In this document: piece after piece, positions 59,048-64,000 of the stretch
Layout: each line of letters opens with the position of its first letter
Position numbering within the stretch: the stretch's first letter is position 1
From: Cutibacterium granulosum
Lineage (GTDB): Bacteria > Actinomycetota > Actinomycetes > Propionibacteriales > Propionibacteriaceae
Assembly: GCF_900186975.1 (NCBI RefSeq)
Contig: NZ_LT906441.1
Coordinates: forward strand, 1,116,001 to 1,180,000
DNA: 64,000 nucleotides
Direction: 5' to 3'
Notes under the pieces: model-generated
What the model was told of the DNA's origin: nothing
Databases searched by the model: none
The model's input: the letters and a program-made list of their open reading frames with translations, nothing else
Translations under genes and position numbers: made by a program

Positions 59048-60142
59048 GTGCGTGTTCTCGTGGTGACCGACGGCTGGGGGCAGCTTTCCTCGGCAACCGT
59101 CGGTACTGCGTTGGGGAGGGCATGGAGTCAGCTTGACGCCCAGGTGGCCGTCGTTCCGGTGGGCGTGTGCGGTGCAGGGTTCTCCCAGGCATGGGCAGAT
59201 GCCCATCACGCGCGTCTGGAGCACGTTGTGGTTTCCGGCTCTGCTCTCGTCGGCGACGAGGTGGTCGGTGATGGCGGGCAGACCACTCCTGCCCGGGCAC
59301 CTTCCTCCAGAAGTTCCTGTGGTGAGGCAGATGCTTTGAGCGGCAATGACATTGACGTCACCGTGGCTCGAGCGGCAGGGCAGGTGCTGATACGTCCTGA
59401 GCTGCCCGACCTGGGCCAACGGCGGTGGAACGAGTCCTCGGCGGTGTTGGCGAATGTCGTGGATGAGCTGACGAGCCCTGATGAACACATCGTCCTGGAG
59501 CTGGGGCAGGTGCCGTGGCGAGACGGCGGACGCGGAGCAGTTGAGGCCGGTGACTCCTGGCTGGAGCGCACGACACTGGTGGTGAACAGTCGAGATGCCG
59601 AGACCCAGCTCACCGGTCTGCGCGGGGTGGTCTCCACCGAAGGACGCGCCGAGCTCATGGACGCAGACGAGATGCTGCGCAGGGATCGCGAGCTGTGCGA
59701 ATGGGCAGGAGAGCTCACGGGCGACGATTCCTCCGGCCAGACACCGGGAGCTGGTGCGGCTGGTGGGTTGGGTATGGCCGTCATGGCACGCGGCGGGCGA
59801 GTCTGCACTGGCCCTGCGTTGCTCATGGAACACGCCCATGCTGCCGCCACCATGGATGCTGCCGACCTCGTCGTCACGGGATGCACTGAGTTGAACTTCG
59901 GCACCATGGGTGGGGAGGTCGTCACGACGGTGACCCAACTGGCAGCTGGGCACATGGTTCCCGTCATCGTCGTTGCCGGATCGGTCACCGCGTCGTCGCG
60001 CGAGTTGCGACAGACCGGTATCGAGGACGCCCAGGCCTTGTTCGAGGGCGAGGTTCTGGATCCCGAGGCTCAGCTGGTGGCCGTCGACCCACAGTGGATC
60101 ACTGCTCGTACGCTCCCGGTTGCGCGTACCTGGTGCTGGTGA
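59048..60142 (+). CDS. Divergent glycerate-kinase-family protein
   Basis: The 364-residue protein resembles type-1 glycerate kinases, with the PGAGAAGGLGMAVMARGG loop (about 237-254). The family motifs are altered: the N-terminal DSFKG reads TDGWGQLSS, and the normal TGEGRxDxQTxxGK reads TGCTELNFGTMGGEV. The catalytic function is thus in doubt. It starts 3 bp after the PspAA stop, so it is in the Psp operon. Mycobacteria have a glycerate-kinase-like gene (Rv2205c) beside erpA too. The role is unknown; a regulatory or other small-molecule kinase role is possible. Confidence 0.7.
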   Translation: MRVLVVTDGWGQLSSATVGTALGRAWSQLDAQVAVVPVGVCGAGFSQAWADAHHARLEHVVVSGSALVGDEVVGDGGQTTPARAPSSRSSCGEADALSGNDIDVTVARAAGQVLIRPELPDLGQRRWNESSAVLANVVDELTSPDEHIVLELGQVPWRDGGRGAVEAGDSWLERTTLVVNSRDAETQLTGLRGVVSTEGRAELMDADEMLRRDRELCEWAGELTGDDSSGQTPGAGAAGGLGMAVMARGGRVCTGPALLMEHAHAAATMDAADLVVTGCTELNFGTMGGEVVTTVTQLAAGHMVPVIVVAGSVTASSRELRQTGIEDAQALFEGEVLDPEAQLVAVDPQWITARTLPVARTWCW

Positions 60143-60450
60143 CAGGTCCAGCCGTCCTCGGTGGCACCTGGTGCTGTCGAGGGATTGTCCGCGACGCACC
60201 TGTCATGGTGGCGTGCATTTTTCGCCACGGCCCTCAACGTCATGGGACGGTACTCGGCTGAACGCGATACGAGTGATTTCGTCCCTTGGGATCTGGCCAT
60301 TCCAGTGTGGTCTGGTTACGATGGACGCCACGTGACTGCAGATGGGACGCGGGAGACGATCTCCTCGGCCGGTGCCGTCACCAGAGCTGAAAACATGCAG
60401 TTCCATCCTCAACCAGGACGGGTTCGCAACCGTCCATACAGGAGACAGAT
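60143..60450 (+). other. Gap before erpA
   Basis: 308 bp with no gene. A stem GTGGCG/CGCCAC (60208-60213 and 60223-60228) with a T-rich loop might end the Psp operon. TACGAT (about 60316) could be a -10 box for erpA. A GGAGACAG ribosome site at about 60440 precedes ATG 60451. Evidence for the promoter is weak. Confidence 0.35.
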
Positions 60451-60798
60451 ATGACCGACACCACGACAGAGACCCAGGGCATCATCCTCACCGATGCAGC
60501 CACCGCCAAGGTGAAGTCCCTGCTCGAGCAGGAGGGGCGCACCGACCTCGCCCTGCGTCTGGCCGTCCAGCCGGGCGGATGCTCCGGGCTGCGATACCAG
60601 CTGTTCTTCGACGAGCGTCAGCTGGACGGCGACATCGTCAAGAGCTACGACGGCGTCAACGTCGTCACCGACCGGATGAGTGCCCCCTACCTCTCCGGCG
60701 CCACCATCGACTTCATGGACACCATCGAGAAGCAGGGCTTCACCATCGACAACCCCAATGCCACCAGCACCTGCGCCTGTGGTGACTCCTTCCACTGA
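60451..60798 (+). CDS. erpA: Iron-sulfur cluster insertion protein, HesB/IscA/ErpA type
   Basis: The 115-residue A-type carrier delivers Fe-S clusters to apo-proteins. The three ligands are visible: Cys44 in QPGGCSGLRY, and Cys108 and Cys110 in TSTCACGDSFH. Length is normal for ErpA. The partner candidates here include LipA, which needs two [4Fe-4S] clusters, and the ferredoxin-like protein at 15815. A hairpin terminator at 60903 follows. Confidence 0.93.
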   Translation: MTDTTTETQGIILTDAATAKVKSLLEQEGRTDLALRLAVQPGGCSGLRYQLFFDERQLDGDIVKSYDGVNVVTDRMSAPYLSGATIDFMDTIEKQGFTIDNPNATSTCACGDSFH

Positions 60799-60902
60799 TC
60801 CAGATTCGGTACGCGATTCCTCTCTGATCGATTGACATTCGCGGCCGACAGTACCGTGGGGCCAATTCGCCTCATACTGGCCTTTCGATCGTTGTCAGAC
60901 AC

Positions 60903-60932
60903 AAGGCCCCAACCACTCGTGGTTGGGGCCTT
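60903..60932. terminator. Bidirectional terminator, 13-bp perfect hairpin
   Basis: AAGGCCCCAACCA (60903-60915) and its exact complement (60920-60932) close a CTCG loop, between erpA (stop 60798) and the convergent ABC gene (stop 60961). It can end both. Confidence 0.85.
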
Positions 60933-60960
60933 GACGTGTGTTGTGCACCGGGTGAGTAGG

Positions 60961-62031
60961 TTACGCCGTAGTGAGTTCCTCAGGCGACTCGGCCAACACG
61001 GGTGCGCCGGTGAGCTCGATGTGCACACCATCCCCAGCGCTCAGGTGGGAGCTGGCTGCCGCCGGCGTCTGGACGACGATCCCGGTGCCAGCGGATGTGG
61101 TGAGGTTGACTCGGGCGAACGCTCCCAGGAACGACACTGAGGCCACCGTGGCATCACGATTGGCACGTGAAGTCGGTTCGAGTCGCATGTGTTCGGGGCG
61201 GATGAGTACGTCAACCTCGCCGGTGGCTGAGCCAGGTAGCAGAGGGAGTTGATTGTCACCAAACTGAGCTGTCGTACCGTCGGAATGGGCACGGACCTTG
61301 TTCGTCACGCCAATGAATTTGGCGACGAATGGTGTGTTCGGCTCGTTGTAGATCTTCTCGGGTGCATCGAGCTGGGCAATTCGTCCGCCATGCATGACGC
61401 CCACCCGATCGGCGATGGCCAAGGCTTCCTCCTGGTCGTGGGTGACGAACAAGGTGGTCATCCCCACGTCGAGTTGGATACGACGAATCTCCTCGCGCAG
61501 CTGGACCCGAACCTTGGCGTCCAGAGCTGACAGTGGCTCGTCGAGCAGCAGAACCTGGGGCTTGACGGCCAGAGCGCGAGCCAGAGCGACTCGCTGCTGC
61601 TGGCCACCCGACATCTGGTGGACGTACTTGCCCACCTGGTCGGCCAGTCCCACCAGTTCTAGGGCTTCCTGGGCCTGCGTACGAGCTGCGGATTTGCCCA
61701 CTTTCTTGTTGCGCAGGCCGAAGGCCACGTTGTCGAGGGCGTTGAGATGTGGAAAGAGGGAGTACGACTGGAAGACCATGGCCATCTCACGCTTCTGAAC
61801 CGGCACGTGGGTGATGTCCCGATCACCGACAAGGATCCGCCCTCCATTGACCGACTCGAGACCGGCCAGGCAACGCAGAGCAGTCGTCTTGCCACAGCCG
61901 GACGGCCCGAGCAGGACGACCATCTCCCCAGACTCGACGACGAGACCGAAGTCGCGCAGGGCGGTCGTCTGACCGTACTTCTTGACCACATTCTCCATGG
62001 TGACGCCGACGGCGTCCGCACGAGTATTCAT
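60961..62031 (-). CDS. ABC importer ATP-binding protein (PotA/FbpC type)
   Basis: The 356-residue ATPase has Walker A GPSGCGKTT (about 41-49), Q-loop FQSYSLFPHLN, signature MSGGQQQRVALARAL, Walker B VLLLDEPLSALD, switch VTHDQEEALAIADRV, and a C-terminal TOBE domain (about 270-350). This is the CUT/POT/FBP class for polyamines, ferric iron, thiamine or 2-aminoethylphosphonate. The start overlaps the permease stop (ATGA). The substrate cannot be fixed from the ATPase. Confidence 0.87.
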   Translation of the reverse strand: MNTRADAVGVTMENVVKKYGQTTALRDFGLVVESGEMVVLLGPSGCGKTTALRCLAGLESVNGGRILVGDRDITHVPVQKREMAMVFQSYSLFPHLNALDNVAFGLRNKKVGKSAARTQAQEALELVGLADQVGKYVHQMSGGQQQRVALARALAVKPQVLLLDEPLSALDAKVRVQLREEIRRIQLDVGMTTLFVTHDQEEALAIADRVGVMHGGRIAQLDAPEKIYNEPNTPFVAKFIGVTNKVRAHSDGTTAQFGDNQLPLLPGSATGEVDVLIRPEHMRLEPTSRANRDATVASVSFLGAFARVNLTTSAGTGIVVQTPAAASSHLSAGDGVHIELTGAPVLAESPEELTTA

Positions 62032-62861
62032 CGTTTCGAACCCTTCTGGTACTTCTTGTTGGCAGCTGCACTCACCACGTCGATGCTCATGAGCAGCACG
62101 ATGGCAAACACCATTGCCAGCAACGCCATGGCTGCAGCGATGAACGAGTCGTTCTGGTTCATGACGAATAGAGCATTCTGCAGATTGCTACGGCCCAGCA
62201 GCGCAGCCAAGGTGTACTCACCCAGCACCACCGCGATCGACACGAAGCAGGCCGAGAGAATCGCGGTGCGCAAGTTGGGAATGATCACCTTGACCATCGT
62301 GCCCAACCATGAACTACCGAATGTCTGGGACGCCTCGAAGAGGGTTCGGACGTCGAGCTGACGCAATCCAGCGTCCAGAGCACGGTAAGCGTAGGGGAGT
62401 ACGAGGATGACGTAGGCCAGGGCCAGCCAGTACCCATCGGTGGACAGGATGGTCGTGGAAAGAAAACGGTAGATGGGTCCCAGACCCACCACCAGGGCAA
62501 TGGCTGGAATGGCCAGTGGCAGCATGCAGACGAACTCCACCACCTTGCCCATCCGATGAGAGCTCAACCTGGTGATGACCATTGTCGGCAGCAGGATGAT
62601 GAGCATGATCGCCACCGTGATGACGGCTGCGATGGCTGAATTCGCCAGACCATTGCCCAGCTCCGTGAGGTCGACGCTGCCGTCCGACCCACCAAAGAGA
62701 GTGGCCCAGGAGTCGAAGGTCCACGCATCGGTGGCGGCCAATGGTCGGTGGATGCTGTAGAGGAACAGCGAGACCAACGGGATGAGGAAGAAGAGCAGCA
62801 CCAGGATGAGGAGAAGCCAGTGGCCTGCTTCATGGCACCTGCCGGTAGTTGAGCGGTTCAT
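62028..62861 (-). CDS. ABC importer permease, second subunit (PotC type)
   Basis: The 277-residue membrane protein has about six helices and the EAA loop in LFEASQTFGSSWLGTMVKVIIPNLRTAI (about 190-217). ATG 62861 overlaps the upstream permease stop as ATGA; a GTG at 62873 lies too close to GGAGAG. Pairs with the 62858 permease. Confidence 0.84.
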   Translation of the reverse strand: MNRSTTGRCHEAGHWLLLILVLLFFLIPLVSLFLYSIHRPLAATDAWTFDSWATLFGGSDGSVDLTELGNGLANSAIAAVITVAIMLIILLPTMVITRLSSHRMGKVVEFVCMLPLAIPAIALVVGLGPIYRFLSTTILSTDGYWLALAYVILVLPYAYRALDAGLRQLDVRTLFEASQTFGSSWLGTMVKVIIPNLRTAILSACFVSIAVVLGEYTLAALLGRSNLQNALFVMNQNDSFIAAAMALLAMVFAIVLLMSIDVVSAAANKKYQKGSKR

Positions 62862-63817
62862 TGCCGTGACCACCTCTCCGACTTGGCGGACAGCATCCAG
62901 TTGAGGGCCATCGCGATGGCGACGACGACGATCATCGCCAGGGCCAACATGGCAGCAGACCCCTGCTGGGTGGTGTCGAGCTCATTGCTCATGTTCGACT
63001 GGATCATCAGCGGAACGAGAATGGAACGCTGCGAGAACAGCGCTGCGGCCGTCGCAAAGGACGAGAACGCGTTGGCGAACAGCAAGATCACCGAGCCGAG
63101 AAATGCCGGCCACAGAATTGGACCGGCCACCTTCGTCCAGTATGTCCAGGTGCTGCCACCAAAAACGGCATTGGCCTCGCGCCACTGTGGACGCACACCG
63201 TCCAGGGCCGGTAGGAAGACAATGATCATGAGAGGGATCTGGAAGTAGCAGTAGACCAGGGTGAGCCCGGGCAGGGTCGACAGCCAGGTCGGGTCAATTT
63301 CCACACCGAACATGGTCTTGAGCAACTGGGTGAGCACCCCGGTGACGCCGATGGTGGCGATGAAGGCGAAGGCCAGCATGACACCGCCGAACTGTGCCAG
63401 CACCGAGCACAGCGAAGTCACCAGACGACGCAGCAGTGGCCTGGTCTGTGACAGCACCTCCAAGGCATTGGCGGCCGCCCCACCGATGATCGCACTGATG
63501 AGCGCTGAAGCCAGCGACACCAGTAGAGAGGTACCGAACGCCTCCACGGTGTTGGCCTCGGTGAGCACCGAGAAGTTCGTGGTGGAGAAGGTTCCGTCGG
63601 AATCCTGGAAGGCGCTGACGGCGATGAGGATCGTCGGAAGCACGAGGAAGGCTGCCACGTAGAGGAAGAACAGGCTGGTTCCCCACAGTGGCGAGATACG
63701 TCTTCTGGATTGGGGTGTTGCCCGTTGCAGTTGCGCTTTGGGATGTGATGCATCAGTCCCACGCTCCTGCACATCGGTGGTGGCGGCAGCGTGGGAGCGA
63801 GCAGGAGAGCCGGTCAT
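62858..63817 (-). CDS. ABC importer permease, first subunit (PotB type)
   Basis: The 319-residue membrane protein has a polar N-terminus of about 45 residues and then six or more helices. It has a FGGSTWTYWTKVAGPILWPAFLG EAA-type loop (about 240-262) and a YCYFQIPLMIIVFLPALDGVRPQWREA segment. ATG 63817 begins MTGSPARS; a longer frame reaches into the binding-protein gene. It lies 7 bp after the binding-protein stop. Confidence 0.84.
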   Translation of the reverse strand: MTGSPARSHAAATTDVQERGTDASHPKAQLQRATPQSRRRISPLWGTSLFFLYVAAFLVLPTILIAVSAFQDSDGTFSTTNFSVLTEANTVEAFGTSLLVSLASALISAIIGGAAANALEVLSQTRPLLRRLVTSLCSVLAQFGGVMLAFAFIATIGVTGVLTQLLKTMFGVEIDPTWLSTLPGLTLVYCYFQIPLMIIVFLPALDGVRPQWREANAVFGGSTWTYWTKVAGPILWPAFLGSVILLFANAFSSFATAAALFSQRSILVPLMIQSNMSNELDTTQQGSAAMLALAMIVVVAIAMALNWMLSAKSERWSRQ

Positions 63818-63824
63818 GGAAAAC

Positions 63825-64000
63825 TCAGTTTCCGATGGTCTTGGGCCAGTTCTTGCCAAGCCAGGTCGTCATGGCATCAGCCTGCTTGGAGGTGTAGGTC
63901 ACCGGCTTCTTGATCTCCGGCAACTTCGCCAGAGCGTCCTTGTCGACGGTGCCGTCCTTCTTCATCTTCTCGAGCAGGGACGGAATGGCTCCACCGCGCA
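63825..64000 (-). CDS. C-terminal part of the importer's substrate-binding protein (cut by the window end)
   Basis: Only the last 58 codons are in the window, ending ...TTWLGKNWPKTIGN and TGA at 63825-63827. The Lys-rich helices and aromatic end (SLLEKMKKDGTVDKDALAKLPEIKKPVTYTSKQADAMTTW) fit the C-terminus of an Fe/2-aminoethylphosphonate/polyamine-type binding protein. Position just upstream of two permeases and an ATPase supports this. The signal peptide and ligand site lie outside. Confidence 0.75.
   Translation of the reverse strand, partial: RGGAIPSLLEKMKKDGTVDKDALAKLPEIKKPVTYTSKQADAMTTWLGKNWPKTIGN

Noticed and set aside
1-64000. tRNA or rRNA genes
   Set aside because: I looked for GTTCGAATC-like T-arms and conserved rRNA blocks in the gaps. 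The few GTTCGA hits are inside protein genes. A tRNA scan would be decisive.
1-64000. CRISPR array, insertion sequence or prophage
   Set aside because: No regularly spaced repeats, transposase or phage proteins were seen. The repeats found are few, short or within a single gene.

Overview
The window comes from a high-GC actinobacterium. The best guess is a member of the Propionibacteriaceae close to Cutibacterium/Propionibacterium. The basis is gene content and order, not a database match. There is a TatB-like gene, DUF3117, DUF3043 and DUF4191 proteins, a GlnA1/GlnA2/GlnE set, and PspA with a PspAA partner. Two blocks follow an order I recall from Mycobacterium tuberculosis: dapD-dapE-DivIVA-DUF3117-glgA-glgC-methyltransferase-tatB-mrp (the Rv1201c-Rv1229c region), and pepA-sucB-lipB-lipA-DUF4191-glnA1-glnE-glnA2 with erpA/glycerate-kinase-like/DUF3043 (the Rv2204c-Rv2230c region). 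No rRNA, tRNA, CRISPR array, transposase or phage gene was seen, so this looks like core chromosome.

Layout. 1-7.5 kb: diaminopimelate (lysine/peptidoglycan) genes dapD, dapE and dapA, interleaved with glycogen genes glgA/glgM and glgC, small DivIVA-like and DUF3117 proteins, an O-methyltransferase and tatB. 7.8-12 kb: Mrp ATPase, a stress-type membrane protein, an Xaa-Pro aminopeptidase and a C4 zinc-ribbon coiled-coil protein. 12.2-12.6 kb: RNase P RNA. 12.8-16.4 kb: a cobalamin riboswitch ahead of a four-gene, translationally coupled operon of BtuF/BtuC/BtuD-type transporter genes and a [2Fe-2S] thioredoxin-like ferredoxin. 16.5-22.2 kb: cstA-ybdD, map and an ABC exporter. 22.5-31.4 kb: the glutamine synthetase regulon (glnA2, glnE, glnA1) with Nif3 and ThrE-type genes. 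31.5-37.2 kb: a glycosyltransferase, a DedA protein and a split PTS (EIIC, two EIIB, EIIA) around a GntR/HutC regulator with a DasR-like operator. 37.2-39.8 kb: an ABC-F ATPase and a DUF4191 protein. 40.2-42.8 kb: three secreted proteins carrying four copies of an unrecognised cysteine-framed domain. 43.3-45.3 kb: lipA and lipB. 45.5-49.4 kb: a gluconate operon (gntK, gntP, gnd) and its divergent regulator. 49.6-52.8 kb: a NitT/TauT-type ABC importer. 52.9-56.2 kb: an E2 lipoyl acyltransferase and leucyl aminopeptidase. 56.5-60.8 kb: a small unknown protein, DUF3043, a PspA-PspAA-glycerate-kinase-like operon and erpA. 61-64 kb: a PotABCD/AfuABC-type importer cut by the window end.

How the genes fit together. 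lipB/lipA make the cofactor used by the two-lipoyl-domain E2. GlnE is predicted to control GlnA1 (target Tyr present) but not GlnA2 (Tyr region replaced). The gluconate genes feed 6-phosphogluconate to Gnd. The B12 riboswitch should shut the uptake operon when cobalamin is plentiful. The least explained part is the secreted-protein cluster at 40.2-42.8 kb. Next come the riboswitch-linked ferredoxin and the glycerate-kinase homologue with altered motifs behind the Psp genes.
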